A stretch of 64,000 nucleotides of DNA from Trichoplax sp. H2 (GCA_003344405.1 NOWV01000168.1:1-64000); one strand, 5' to 3'. Shown: positions 24,201 to 38,300, counted from the stretch's first letter. Made by a program: numbers and translations. Notes: generated by a model not told the origin, from the letters alone.

Positions 24201-26140
24201 TCGCTACTGTATTACTTTTAGATCCATACATTCTGTAGCAAAACAATTTACAAGCCTGAAAACTGCACAGTGGTAAGTTTATGTTTATACTGAGATGAAA
24301 TGCTAAAGTAACTTCTACTTCCCAATAAGCAAAGTGCTATTTACTAACATCTAATGTTACATAATTAGTGCTCTAAAAGGATAAAATTTGGAAAAGTTGT
24401 CTTTAAATGTAAAGACTGCAAAGCAATAGCCCATCCCGATTGTAAAGATAGTGTCCCACTGCCTTGCGTTCCAGTTGCAAACACGCCACAAAGATCAAAT
24501 AGTAAAAAAGTAAAAATGGTAATAACTCAACTTTAGCCGCCCTTTTATGGCTGATATAGTCTAAAATAAAATTGAATCCCTATTATTTAGCAGTTAACAA
24601 GTTCCATATGTAACTCTCGATCTATCATTATTTTCGCCTGATCACTAGGAGGGTATTATTGCAGATTTTACTCCAAGTAGCGCTCCTATGATTCCTGCCA
24701 TAGTGGTTGGTTATAACCCATACTACATATCTTACCTATAGGCTTTAATACCAACACAATTGATCTATTCATATTATTATTATATGCTACCGACATTGTA
24801 GATTCATTGTATACAAGAAGTTGAACGACGTGGCCTGACCGAAGTGGGCATTTATCGAGTTCCAGGTGTTGAAAAAGCGGTCAAAGAGTTGAAGGAGAAA
24901 TTTCTTCGAGGAAGAGGAGCTCCTTGCTTGGTTAGTCAAAGCATACAAGAGTAAAAGTTGTTTATTGTATATAACTATACCCTATAAAGTATACGATCAA
25001 GTTACACTTCATTCTTTTTAGGCTATCCTGATAAACATTCATCTAACAAATAATAATAACATTATTATTTTCTCAACTTTGATAAAATTAGACAAATATC
25101 CAGGACATCCATATCGTTTGTTGCGTCTTAAAAGACTTTCTCAGAAACTTGAAGGAACCTATAATTACGTTTAAACTTCATCCGGAATTTATAAAAGCTG
25201 CTGGTAAGGTCTCAACAATACTTATTCTTTTGTTGCAATAGTTAACATACGTTTTCTTATTATCTCTAGAAATGAGCGATCCTGATCAGAATGTCCGTGC
25301 AACGTATGCAACAATTAAAAAACTTCCTCAGCCAAACCGCGACACTCTCGCTTTAGTAATGTTACACTTACAAAGGTATTAAAATAGTATAATTTATGGT
25401 CACTATGAAATCGATTCATATCTAAGTTTTATCATGACAAAATTTTGTAAATATCAAGCGATAACTTATGGTAAATTATATAAATATGTAATATTTATGA
25501 CATAGAGTTGCAGCTACACCTGAATGTAAAATGGGTACTAATAATCTAGCGCGAGTATTTGGCCCAACATTAATTGGCCACGGATCTTCTAATCCAGATC
25601 CGGTTGATATGCTTCAGGATACAAGAAATCAACCGAAGGTAACGTTTTATAATTAGATGCAAGCAATCTTACTCCCTTTTGGTACTTTATTGTAATTAGT
25701 ATAACTTTTTTTTCTGTAGGTAATTGAAAGCTTGATGTCTTTGCCAAGTGAGTTTTGGAATCAGTATGTTGATATCGACGGAACTGAAAATGGCACAAGT
25801 AACACCAATACTGAACGGAATAAGACACCTCTTTCTGAGGCCAATGCACCAAAATCGAGGAGCACTACGCCAAGGACCCCACAATCCAAAGAAGGTACCA
25901 TTAGAATAATTGTCTACATGGCTACAATATAATACTCGCTTGATTTCAATCACATTAACTTTATTCTATCCTATTTTAACAGCACCAGCCAGTATTTTAG
26001 GACCTGCTCATTTTACTCCCGGTCGCTCTACTGGCACTAAGAGCAAGGAAAATGTGAAGACAACACCACGCTTCGGTAGTAAAAGTAAAAGAGCCAACAA
26101 ACGACCTGATGCTTTTTTCGCTTCTCCTTTCTTAAAGTGA
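21208..26140 (+). CDS. RACGAP1: Rac GTPase-activating protein 1 (MgcRacGAP/CYK-4), centralspindlin subunit
   Basis: Twenty-one exons, all phase-consistent, give 629 residues (human 632): 21208-21280, 21620-21720, 22308-22348, 22666-22726, 22942-23063, 23177-23246, 23334-23372, 23454-23489, 23562-23606, 23687-23774, 23856-23979, 24110-24137, 24222-24272, 24369-24509, 24649-24705, 24802-24930, 25092-25203, 25270-25375, 25506-25638, 25720-25894, 25983-26140. An N-terminal coiled coil (about 20-120) binds the kinesin MKLP1. The C1 domain (about 278-327) has every zinc ligand: H-x12-C-x2-C-x12-C-x2-C-x4-H-x2-C-x7-C. The RhoGAP domain (about 340-530) has the arginine finger in GIYRVPG (R378). The tail contains TPRFGSKSK and ends FFASPFLK, as in vertebrates. 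Function: midzone bundling and RhoA control in cytokinesis. Start: the first ATG before the conserved helix ILAEGNEE. Confidence 0.97.
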
Positions 26141-27244
26141 TGAGATTACTACACAAAATGACTGTTTATAGTATAATATAGATGTCCATGAAAAGATATT
26201 TTAGGTTGATATTAAATCAACATTTTGTTAGAAAGTAGAAATTATTTATATCCAGTATAAATATAAAAATTCATATTTATTATTAAGATTAATTAGAACT
26301 CTCATATTACGCTAAGAAATTTTTTGTATAGTTTCTTATATTTACCGAAACCAGCTACTATAGTACATTAACAAGCGGTTTCAACTATAGTAGATGGTTG
26401 TATTAATCCCTAGTTTTAATATCAATGCTAACTGGGATTATCCTCGTACAAATAAAATAAATAACTCTGTAATGTGCACTACCTTAATATACGTTCTCAT
26501 ATATTTACTTTTATTAAAGTAGGCTAAACCCGTGAGAATATCCGCTATCGTGTAGGTTTTCTCTCACGGTCCAATAGTAATTAGTAAATCTATTGGTCTT
26601 GGTGTTATGATTACTTAGTTATTACGTCACCAAAAATAATAATGCATTAACTCTAAATTTATGTCATGTAAATATATCACTAAATTGTATTGTAAAGGTT
26701 TTCGTTTAGCCTACAGTCAATAAAAATCTTTATTAATTGATTTACAATCAAAATGGGGAAATAATTTATTATTACTATTAGATTGACAATTATTCCAGAT
26801 TTTATATAATGCGTATGCTAGCACCAGCTCTACGATCAATGCTAAATCATTCACCGCATTAATGCTTGCTTAGCATAATCACATAACATCAAACCTTGTT
26901 TGCCGCAGTCACAAGACTATAACCTTTCTTGTAGTACAAATTTGTATTTCTGAAATAATTCGAATTTAGGAACATACAGTAACAGTTATTGTCTCGTAAT
27001 TTTTGGTGATAAAATTCTTTGTATTTAAAAATCTACAAGTACGCTAGAGGAAGTAGTTGTTTGATATTGCGCGTATTCGAATGATTTTATTGCATTATCG
27101 CTTGATATGATCTTTATACAAAGCATCTACGAGTTAACCAAGTAAAACCGCATATTTTCTATTTCTACAAAATTTTTAATCCTGGTAGATCCATTTACTG
27201 AGTTAATTACAAGGCCATAAACACATTCCCCATTCATACATTCT
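26141..27244. other. Convergent intergenic region (RACGAP1 / CARD-death gene)
   Basis: AT-rich, no exon supported. It holds the 3' UTRs of both neighbours; a candidate AATAAA for RACGAP1 lies at about 26451. Confidence 0.5.
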
Positions 27245-28586
27245 CTACAAAGTGGTTGTTACTTCGCCCGATCGGATGGCATCGTAATATTTATCAATGG
27301 CCTTTTGCATTTCAGATTTCTGTAATGCTTTCAGGAAGACATCTAATGTACCTGATTTTCCCTTACTGCAAGACCAGGTCAAAAAAAGTTTATAATACTG
27401 ATTATAACTGCCACGCTCATCGTGACTAATATCGTCAGTATCTTGCTCCTTTAGCTTAAGTTTATTTGCCACTTTCTTAAAATCGTTTCTCTGAAGCCGA
27501 GAAGCGAAAAAATCGAATGTTTGACGTAGGTTATCTCCTGGAAAAAAAATATGATATAAGTTTATGTAAACGGTAATTTAACGATTTATATAAGCATATG
27601 CAGTATTAACTGGATAATTAAGTATATTACCATTGCGAACAATTAGAAAAATCAAGAGTGTAATTATATTTATCTTTGGATTGATACGCTTATTACTGTA
27701 CAAGCAGAAATTACTCAGGTATAGCTTAAGCGCTCACGTAGTTTGCTAGTTAATTGAGAATGAGTGTATAAATATAGCCATGTCCTCTACTGTACTGTAC
27801 AATCTTTTGGATGAAATAGTAAAAGCATAAAATGGAGTACCTTGCATGCTAGGGTAATACAGTATAGTATAAATTTCTGAACCTTGTATTGACAGAGCTT
27901 TCCTATAATCATATCTATTAGTCAAATGTTTCACTCGTGATATTTTACGTACTTGTATACCAAATATAACACATGTATCTCAGCACATAATGCATGCTAT
28001 GTATATTATAATTCTGCATATACATGAATGTATAGTAACTGCTTCCATAAATTAATCCTAAATCGCCTGCCTACTATCCATAACTGCATACTGCAATAGG
28101 TAACTATATGTGTTTTTTTTAATATAGAAATATATACGTATATCAATGGGATGAATTAAATTATACTGCATTTTTACCCCATCTAGCGAGATCTTGCTCA
28201 GATAAGGCATTATTACTTAAATCTGTATCCTTGTTTTCATCTGGTCTGGCTGTATCTTTATCGACATTGATATCTTTCTTTATCTCTTCCCCAATATGTC
28301 GACAATTACATGAAGGTTGAGTAATGATTTTTAAAAAGACGTGGAATTGATTAACCGTTTTACTGAAAAGTAAATTTAACAGTTTGAAATTGGCATCAGA
28401 ATCGATCTGCAATTGCGACAAATTATTAGTAATATTTCGCAATTCCTCCAGAGATAAAACACCTTCGTTGAATAATTCCGAAGCAATTTGCTTAGTTTGT
28501 AAATTATCTTTTAGTGATGTGAAATTTTTCCTTAAAGCCTCAAATTCCTTTTGATCATCTTTTAAAGGAGATTCACCATCGGCCAT
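27245..28586 (-). CDS. CARD plus death-domain adaptor, RAIDD/CRADD-like
   Basis: Two exons, 28178-28586 and 27245-27537, give 233 residues (human CRADD 199). The N-terminal half (about 10-95) is a CARD: LRKNFTSLKDNL, then ELFNEGVLSLEELRNI, and a helix with LLNLLFSKTVNQFHVFLKII. An acidic, lysine-rich linker follows. The C-terminal half (about 137-228) is a death domain: FASRLQRNDFKKVANKL, a YKLFLTWSCSKG core with the typical Trp, and a final helix. The donor TGGG|GTAAAA joins the acceptor TTCCAG|GAGAT to give ARW-G-DNLRQ in frame; without splicing the CARD frame would stop after four more codons at 28161. In vertebrates CRADD links PIDD1 to caspase-2. The domain order is the same, but orthology is inferred only from architecture. 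Confidence 0.85.
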
Positions 28587-29756
28587 GATGATTGCTAACG
28601 TGGCATGCGAATAGAAAGTTCTAGAGCAAGAGTGCTACTACGCGTCTAAACGCTATGACTTTGTATAGCTAGGACACTGCCTGGTCGAACTCCGACCACC
28701 CAACACGTTGCCATGCAACGTTAGAGCTTGCTTGTGAACAGTAGTGCGTTTAAGGCGTACGATTCTAGTCTGCCGGCACAGTAAAATGGCCAGCAATCAT
28801 AGTCAGCCATAGAATTATCGAGTCTGTCTTTTCTTTTTATTTTAGTAGTTCTTGCTTTTAGTAGTCCCTGGTCACTAATACTCATATTTAGAGATTTTTA
28901 CAAGAAAATGATACAGTACGATGCAACTGTATAGCACAGTGAGGCAGCTGGATTGCGGTTACTTTCGGTACTGTGCAAAGATATTGGCTCCAGCCCTCTA
29001 AGCGCAATATCGTTTTTAACAACGATTTGTATATATATATACAACAGGTAAAATGAGGTCTGTTTCCATCCCTAGTGCAGCCTACTGACTGGCTAGCAAA
29101 AAAGAAGCAGGGTCGACAAATAGAATCCTGTCTCGCACTCTCGTTGCACTGCAGGGGTGCAGGTCTACCACCACCTTACTAGTGCATTGCACGAGCAATA
29201 GGCAATTCTGAAGATCGATCCATCTTCCCTGTCTGTGTACAGTACACCCCATTTGCAATCAAAAATATAAAAAAAAAGAAAACCTTCCTATCTTCCATCC
29301 CTTCCGATATTTTCTGTAGCAAACATCAATATCCATTCTGTTCAGTTCGAGCTGTACTACAATTATTTTCGATAGCCTTAAGAGATTGCTAGTCCCCCAA
29401 AAGAGGTGTGGCTTTTAGCGAGTCGTCAAGATTGAAACTATGCGCAGTCTCATAGCCCCTTTTCCTAATTCGAAAATCGCCAAGTTGTCGCCCCCCTTTA
29501 ACATCTTCTCCCACCTTTGCAAGCCTACCATCCCTGTTTTTCTTCACCAATTTGGCTGCTTCAACTTGTTTTACTCAAGCCGACAAGTAAGCTGTAGGTA
29601 AGTGTAGAAAAATGCTGCTTGTAATGGTTATTGATTGTGTAGAGAGTACTTGAAAGTTGATCAGTAAAGAGTAAGTACGCTTGTATCTTACGTCTTGTGA
29701 TTAATTGCAGGCAGCTTTGAATTAATTGATCACACGGAGAATTGCAACTATCTGAA
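28587..29756. other. Divergent intergenic region (CARD-death gene / gag-like gene)
   Basis: No exon recognised. It should contain the promoters of both flanking genes. GTAAGTACGC at about 29670 and TTAATTGCAG ending at 29710 could be a 40-nt leader intron of the gag-like gene; this is speculative. No long terminal repeat was seen. Confidence 0.4.
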
Positions 29757-30611
29757 ATGGCTGAAGAAAGACAATCTACCGAGTCGAAAGCACTACAATG
29801 GAACGCCAATGATGAAACGTTAACTGCATTCTTAGATCGATTGCAAGTAGAATTAGATGATCGAGAAATTATCGATAATCAACAGTGTGTCTCCTGTTTA
29901 ATTCGAGCACTTCCACCTCTGATACGAAATGGACTGAAAGCCATGTCCAATGATCAAGACGTAACACAGCAAGATTACCAACAAGTTGTTGAAGAAATCA
30001 AGCAGCAATGCCTACCTCAAGCGCAACCCTCTAAAACGGTGTGGTGGCATCGAGCACAACTCTATCAACGAAAGCAACGATCCAAAGAATCGATTGAACA
30101 ATATAAAAATGTGCTATTAACGCTTGCCAAACACTGCCAGCTCCATTATCATCAAGATATGATGTTGACCATGGTATTTATAGCTGGCTTAAGAGAAAGA
30201 TCCATTCGACGTCGTCTTCTCGATTACCAACAAGAACTCAACTTTATCAAAGTAGTCGATTATGCTTTAGAAATTAAAGCAGAAAAATCAGCCGTGGAGA
30301 CTACACAAGATAATACGCGTATCAATCATGACAGTGATCATCATGATGACCATGCTGAAGTCGATGATAACCACGATGATAACAGTAAAAATCCAAGAAG
30401 AAATCGAAGGAGAGAAAAAAGACCACAGCAAGCGCGAAATACCTATCATGAATCCAAAAAGTCTTGCTATCGTTGTGGAAGTTTCGCTCATCTAGCTGCA
30501 AGTTGTACCTATAGAAGACTATATTGCGACTGGTGTGGAAAGAAAGGCCATATAGTTCGTGAATGTTATGAAAAAATGGACTATGATGACGATTATAACT
30601 ATTATGATTAA
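29757..30611 (+). CDS. Gag-like protein with two CCHC zinc knuckles (retroelement-derived)
   Basis: Single-exon frame of 284 residues starting at ATG 29757 (MAEERQ). The first 190 residues are helical and resemble a retrotransposon capsid region, with a WWHRAQLYQRKQRSKESIEQY segment typical of Ty3/gypsy-type gag proteins. An acidic/His-Asp linker (about 205-225) and a basic patch follow. Two zinc knuckles follow: C-x2-C-x4-H-x4-C at 237-250 (CYRCGSFAHLAASC) and 257-270 (CDWCGKKGHIVREC). No protease, reverse transcriptase or integrase follows, and no flanking terminal repeats were seen. It is either a solo fragment of an element or a domesticated gag gene; the intact frame favours the second. 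Nucleic-acid binding by the knuckles is a family property. Confidence 0.78.
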   Translation: MAEERQSTESKALQWNANDETLTAFLDRLQVELDDREIIDNQQCVSCLIRALPPLIRNGLKAMSNDQDVTQQDYQQVVEEIKQQCLPQAQPSKTVWWHRAQLYQRKQRSKESIEQYKNVLLTLAKHCQLHYHQDMMLTMVFIAGLRERSIRRRLLDYQQELNFIKVVDYALEIKAEKSAVETTQDNTRINHDSDHHDDHAEVDDNHDDNSKNPRRNRRREKRPQQARNTYHESKKSCYRCGSFAHLAASCTYRRLYCDWCGKKGHIVRECYEKMDYDDDYNYYD

Positions 30612-32314
30612 AAATAATAATAGGAACCGATCGATAGTCACTCCAATAGAGTTATCCTAGTAATGATAAAGATATTAACCAACATGACTTAGCCTCGGTT
30701 ATAACAGTATTTAGGAAACGGATATATCTGCTTCTATTTATTGTAACCCATTAATATGCAACTTATCCTATCTTTACTATTTTCAATTAATCAATCGCAA
30801 ATTGCACTACATCGTTATAGATATAGTCCATTTGTAATTGAAAAATTATGTTGAAATTGTTCTCTTATTGATGTTATTCGTATCATGGCTTTCCAGTCGC
30901 GAGCCATAGGTATTTCTACCTTATTTATTCTCAACATCCAATTTGTTACTGTCAGGCCTTTATTATCAAAATCAACTAGTATAGAAGCTAATTCTTATGT
31001 TAGTTGTGTTGTACCATGTTGATGACAAAGAATATGTCTACCACTTCATGTGCAATGTACTGTATATTTTGTATAATCTTCGTGGATTAAATGATATTTA
31101 AGTAATAAAAACTTGTATGTCAACTCTTCGTCTATAACACAGTTATAATCCTTATGTTGTCTCTTATTTCATGTTTAAGCAACGTGGCTGTTGACTATCT
31201 TTTCCATGTCCACTACATGAAAATCCTGTCCTTTTCGATAACGCTACCTTGTTAGTTAATCCTTCCCTTTATCATCGATAGCAGATAAATTTACCTTACC
31301 AATGACTACACGATATTTTGTAAGTATCTCATCGAAATACATCCCGGTACCTTGAATAACAAATTTTTATTTGATCAGTAGCTACTTTTGCATGTCGAAG
31401 TAAAGAGTTGCTATAGTATACTTTAGCATTGAAGTACTGGCTATCAAGCAATGTAGCTATTAACTACTTTCTCCTTTGCCTACTGCGTTGAATCCTTTTC
31501 TTTCCATGCTTCTATTCTTTATTGGATAATCCTATTCTCCTTACGATCTATAAATACGTATATCAGACAACTACCTCCTGAGAATTAAATAGGATGTCTA
31601 CAAATGATGTGGACGGTATTTTGCAAGCATCTCATCGATATACATCTTGATACTTTTACGATAGCAAACTTTATATTTATCAAAGTATAAAATCCACTTG
31701 TACACCATAATGTGCGAAGCGAGAGTTTCCACAGTGTATCTTAATGCAGAAGTACACAATGACGATGATTTACAGGAATTATCGTATGTAGAATAATTCA
31801 TACTTTCATGACAAGAAGATAATTTGGACAGACTAATGTGATAATTAATCTATACTACGTATATTCCATGATACTTTTTTAATACAGAAAATAGTTGTTC
31901 AGTTTACTGTAGTACCGATACTTTAAACCCATCTATTTACTGTTAGTCCTTTACTGCATTCTTAAACATTAATCATATTTGATATATATAGGTTATATAT
32001 CAAACATACGAGTACCTGGTAAATCGATAATGACTAATAAGTGTGGTAGTAGCGTTAGCATAATGGATTAGTTACCAGAGTCAATAAAACAGATCAAAGC
32101 AATACGCTGCCAAATTAAAAAAGACTATCTTGCCTACTTACTATACAACTGTAAGCTATACAATGCAAGCAATAATTCTTGGCTATAAACTAGTAAAGTA
32201 AGAAAGGCAATAAAAAGTATTAAGCTATTTCCACTAAAATTGTATCAAATACCGTACCGGATAAAAATTATAATGACGGATCACGAGTATGATGGAATTC
32301 ATTCCGTAAGGACG
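30612..32314. other. Non-coding region downstream of the gag-like gene
   Basis: No pol-like frame and no exon of the coiled-coil gene other than the tentative last one (32315-32370). A tandem duplication occupies 31170-31745. Confidence 0.5.
31170..31745. repeat. Two-copy diverged tandem duplication
   Basis: AAGCAACGTGGCTGTTGACTA (near 31177) matches AAGCAATGTAGCTATTAACTA (near 31446). GTATCTCATCGAAATACATC (about 31323) matches GCATCTCATCGATATACATC (about 31628). Period is about 270-305 bp. Confidence 0.6.
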
Positions 32315-35300
32315 TCAGTTGTCATAATATAGAACAGCAACAGCAATATTTTTGTAATATAGTTTCTTTCCTAGATGGGAATAAAGGTGCTTCTTCCCCT
32401 ATGTATTATAATGATTGGATAATCGTTAACATGTTTGAATAGGACCTTAAGATAATTTAAAGCAAGTACAATACATGATACTATACAATAACAAATTGTA
32501 GTCCTTTTAGTAAATCTTTAAAGATGATGCTATTATGATATCTGATTACAAGACTACAGCCAGACAAAATGTAAATATTCAATAATTACCACTATCTTCA
32601 AATCTTCTCATTTCGTCTTCTTTTTCTTGCAGTTTGTTTTCTAAATCATTTTTGGCTCTCAAAAGTAAATCTTTCTCCCCTGAAATATTATCATTCAAAT
32701 AAAAGTGAGTCAGTTTGAGCACTAATTGACATAGTAGAGAATCCACTTTAAGTTATATACATCTAGTTTAAATAATTATACAACTCTACAGGTTTTATTA
32801 TGCTGTCAGTAAATTTTCCGCTCAGAAATAGAGTCATTTCATTATGAGTATATAGATCTCACGATTAACTCATGTCGTAGAAAGTCCTCTCTTAAATGAT
32901 ATTTGGATTAATCATTGACAAAAAGTTGATCTTATAAACGGGCTATGGCTTACTTTCCAAATCCAGGATTTGAGCAGCTTGACTTTCAATAAGTCGTTGC
33001 TTCTCTTCCTTAACTTCTTTACTTGACGTATTATCTTGTTCAAGCTTCTTTACCGCGTCTAATAATAAAAACAAGAATTAATAGGAATTTACCATCTACT
33101 AGTAATTATCAAATCATTCGTGCAATGGTATGCCGAATAAGATAATCTAAGCATACATTTAGGAGATGTTCTACCTCGATACAAATAGTAATTACAAGCT
33201 ATTTGCAGTTAGTTAACCTTTTAAATTTTTAATATTAATATCTTGACGCTGGATTTGTTGAGTTCGATCAGACACTAAAGCCGACAAATTTTCCTTCTCC
33301 CTAATCAATTCAGTTACTATATCAAAAAAATATAATTGATAATTAATATAACTTCATAGGGCAAGGATAATATAAACTACCCATTTAATTAGTTGCTACA
33401 GCAATAAACAATTAATCATTGATTTATGTATGAATCTATAAATAGATAGCATAATGATATCTGACAAAATTTTTACATGTACGCGTATATTAACACTAAT
33501 TATGTTCTAGGATTTAATTTACCATTCTAGTTATATGAATAGAATCACATATCAATACCTGATATTAAGTCTGAGGAATTTGGAAGCTGAATTTGAGCTG
33601 TTTGTAACGGCAGTCGAGACTTATTCTTATTTGTATCTACATGTAACAAATTGAAAGACATAATTAGTATTATTAGAATTGCTAACGGCTACTGCATAAC
33701 TTATAACTTTATAAAGCACACCAAGAGGCAGCGCATAGATAGAGTTTTGCGTTTGAATAAATAATCAGGACTAACATAAAAATTTAAGTGATGGAATTGA
33801 ACAAAGTATTTTATGTTAGAACTACTACATGATATGTAACTCCATAGATCTTATCAAAAGTAAGTTCAAAAGTAGAATTTTGAGATTGAACAAGATCATC
33901 AGGACTACTAGCTGTGGTAGTATATTTTACCTGACTTCATAACTATCAAGTTTACGGATTATACATTATATAGAAAAAATCAGCATAAAAATCCAAATGA
34001 TGATGGTGTTGGTGAAGATGGTTTACAACTATCAGCGCTAATAGCACTCTATAAAAGCCATTTGTATCATTATTGTGAAATGCCTAAGGAGTCTACGTCT
34101 GTAGACTCTTCGAACCCTCCATCACACTATTAAAACACTAAATTTCTAGCTCATCGTACCAGTTATAAAACCAGAATTAAATTCTTCACCTAATTGCGCG
34201 CCATCGAAATTATCATCTACGTGAGGAATAATTATAATTAATTCATTATTGGAGATGTAAACACCAATTTACGATTAGGAATAGAAATTATTTGCCAGCA
34301 CTATATAATTAGTAATTTCTATTGCCTGGTAATCGCATCACTTCAAGTTTATCCTAGTTAAGTAATTCAGACAGCAATTTAGTTACCGTACCATGATTAT
34401 TAATTGATAGATCCCGTTGTTTAAGATTATTTATTTCTTCCATCCGTTGAGATAGATCATAAGCCATGGATCGCTTATCTTGTAGTAATCTGTTATTTTC
34501 AGCTACAATTATTTAGAGGAAGGAATATATTATAACAATTAACTTTACTTTTCGTTTCTAGGAAATTTTAATAGAATTGTTCCAGATTATGATATAATTG
34601 ATATATTTCATTGTTCATTCTTGTAGAGTCTTATTTAATCATCATACCTTGTAGGATTTCAATTTTGTTATTTAATTGCAAAACTATAGTAGAATTGGAC
34701 GAATCTTCTTTATCAGATTTGTTACTGGTTTCGAATTTTTTAATAAACGCACTAACTGCCGGTTTTTCTTCTGCTGTTTCTGCAATAAAATTGATCGGTA
34801 CGATTTGAAATAGATCTATTTCGTAATAAGCCTATGACGAGAAAATGTGTCGCCTTTTAGTCAATAAACAATTTCTATAGCAACCTGATGACTTGCTTGT
34901 AGACATAGATGGCTTTCCATCCTCGCTATGTGAAGCATTACTATCTGTACGCTTTCTTGTCTCATCCTTCTTGTCTTTCGCTTCAGTAATTACATTCATA
35001 TCCGCTAATTTATGGTGAGAAAATTATAAAAATTAGTTGATATACATTAGCTTTACATCGCAATAGTCTAAATCTATACAGTATCCAACTCAGTAATTTA
35101 AACTAACACATTAAGTTTTGAACTCTTTCTTGTAAGAGCAAAATCTTTTGATGTTTGGCCGTTGATTTTTTTGCAGGCGATCCCAACTCAATTGTTCCGC
35201 TTGTTAAATCATCTATATATATAAATAAATTAATGTTGTTCATAACTAGTTATCCCTAGTATTTCAATTTTAAATTAAAGAGACTATCACGATGGAAATT

Positions 35301-38300
35301 AATCGCTTGCAATAATAGATAGGAATAGCTTATGTCTAAGTCCCCGGAAATTTACTAAATTCGGCATTTTACAATATGATAAAAACCTTTGTAGATTATA
35401 CAATACACTTCATGACCGCATACCTAATAATTGCCATAACTTGAATACTAGCCGTTTTATTTCTTCTTCTCGATCTAACATAATCTTTTGCGAAATTCTT
35501 TTCTCTTGATATAGTCCTTTCTGTTCCACTAAAGTAGCAAAGATAGATTACTATACTGATACATTGATGGGTAAAATAAATGAAAGCCTAAGTTGTATTA
35601 AGACAGTTTAAGCAACGATTAGGATAAATGCGATGGAATTTCTTTAGGCGTAAGTAATATAAATAAAAGTGATGCCTTATTTTGCATTAATTCAATCGAA
35701 AATCAAGCTCCAATTTATCATACATAGTAACTTGGCCACTTTGCTTTCATGTAGTTTTAACTCATTTTCTTTCTTTTCTAATTGTTCCTCCAACTGTTTC
35801 TTTTCCGAATAAATGGCATCCTTGTCAGCTAGAGATTTTATAGTCAATACAGGCACGATAAAAATGTTGAATGGAATTTCCATAAATAGACTATATTAAA
35901 TGCCAAAGTAGCTTAAATAATAAGCATTAGCTCTTGAGTTATTACAAATGTTAACACAAATAATATAAAGTAGTGCTATGAAACAAGAGTAAACATTTTT
36001 GATTACTCATAGCTTAAAATATGAATTTATTAATTCATTTAAGAATTGAAAATATGAATTACTGATATCACTATATCGTATGTAGTCAATTACAGCTATT
36101 ATAGCACTTAAACAGGGGCAAATATTTTTAATTACGAATATTTTGAAACATGAATTTACTAATTAATTTAAGAATTGAAAATATGGATTACTGATACCAC
36201 TATATCATATGTTACTAATCATAGCTATTAGGGGATAGTTACATAATGAATTACATTCGACGTTAATCCTTTTACGTTGGTTCGCTGGAGTATAACGTAT
36301 TTACTGTTATTGCAAATATTTATTTTTAAGCTAGGGCATTCTTGACAGGGACATCTGAGAAGAAATTCTGAAATTTCCCCTTAAAAGTCCCTATTCTTGA
36401 GATGATCTAGCGCTAAAAGTATTAGACTTTATCAAAATGATGGCTCGTCTCTCTAGTATTTGCATAACATTATAAGGTTGGTTCTATCAGTGCTTATGAT
36501 AGCAAGAATTGGAGAAAGCATGCAAACGAAATTTGTTCGTTATAAGAGATAGTTTAATTGATGCAACATGATCGTAGATAGAACCGTAAATATGAATTTA
36601 CCTATGGCTTTCTTTACCTGATACTCTCTCTAAGGTTTTTTGCATGAACTGCATGGGTTCATTGGAAGTGTTTGTTGGACTTCCATCATTAGACTGTTCA
36701 CCTTCTGTGGAGGCTAGTTTTCCTGAATAGAGTTGATTAAAATCAATCAGAATAGTCCTTTTACCTAAGACCACTAGTAGTATTCATTTTTAAAGCGCAT
36801 AACACAAATAGACGGAGTAAATTCCTTCAATTTGAATAAATCGTTATCACAGAATTCCACCTTCTGTAAATATATCAAAAATAATCTATTTTGTATCCAT
36901 TAGGAATAATGCACCAAGATAGATTAGTTCTATAATCTTGGTGATTAAATTGCAATTATTAAGTTTTATACAGTAGCAAGTGAAATTTTCATGCAATGGA
37001 ATAGATCAGTTCTTATAACCAATAACAACAATTGAAAAATTTCTTTTAAATTATTCATCTCAATATCCAATTTATATTTCAATGTGAATTCCAACAGGAT
37101 AATATTGAAATAATAGTAGTGTTACCCATGAAAGTCGAGAGATAATACTTTAATTAATTATTAATGAACGTTTTTAATGTAAATAAGCAAGTATCTATGG
37201 CCTAGTATAAAATAACGATAAAGAATTATCCCGATCATCGATGCATAAGACTTCATGATATTAACTCAAGCCCTCAAAATAGGAATAAATTCATTTAGCA
37301 TAACAGATATGAACTACTGATAAATCACTTTTACTAGTTAATGTTTAAATGTAATATCTATGTAAAGGCTAATATAACATTGTTTAATGGATCCTTAGCA
37401 ATAAATGTTCTATTCTAACGACTAAAATGGTTAAGGGTTGCTACAAATTTAATACAAGATATTACATGTTGCATCAGACATTAAACTTAAAAGTAAATAC
37501 TACAGACGTAATCTCAGAGTCATTATCATTCTGCATTGCTCCAAAGTTTGTACAAATAACCACTACGGTAAGCTTGGGATCGAGATGGAAAGAGAGGTAC
37601 AAAATTGGATTAGTAAAAATATTAAGCTACTACGAATGTTATTGCAGCCAATCTTTTAATAGAAATCATCCTGAATAGTAAACGGATGAACAGAATAGAT
37701 TCTTATTGATTATAGTACGAACAGCTTTGAAGCAATTTAGAAGAAATCTACCGTTGAACCTGCAAAATTTACTCAAGATAGTATCGCCAATAAAAATAAA
37801 ATCGATTTATTTGTTGATGCCGACAAGACGTTAGATAGTAGTGCGATGCTTTGGGTGACAGTGAAAGATAGGATTAAAGAAACATAGAGACGATATGAAC
37901 TATGAGAAATCTCTTACCGTAATTGCCAAACGAATCTGCTCTTCGCCTTAATTCATGAATTTCCACTTGCTTATTACCGACCTTCTTTTTTAGTGATTCA
38001 TTCTCTTTCCTTAACGATTCCTTTTCGGCTAATAAAATATGAAGTTATCGATATTATTCAAGTATCATAGCAGGATTGTAAGAGAATGGTTGCGGCGATA
38101 TATAATTACTGTTAAATTAATGTACATTTTAATTAGAATGGTATATATGAACGAGCATAAACTATAGTTTGGAATAAGATGAGCATGGATAACGAGGCAA
38201 TCTGATGCCATTACTGATCGTAAATGAAGCTCTTGCTAAAATCTAAGAGCAGGGCTAGAAGGCCTAAATCTATGCAACGATTACATTCTAATCCACTACT

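Noticed and set aside
26525-26575. Short inverted repeat CCGTGAGA / TCTCACGG
   Set aside because: Only 8 bp with a long loop; expected by chance at this scale.
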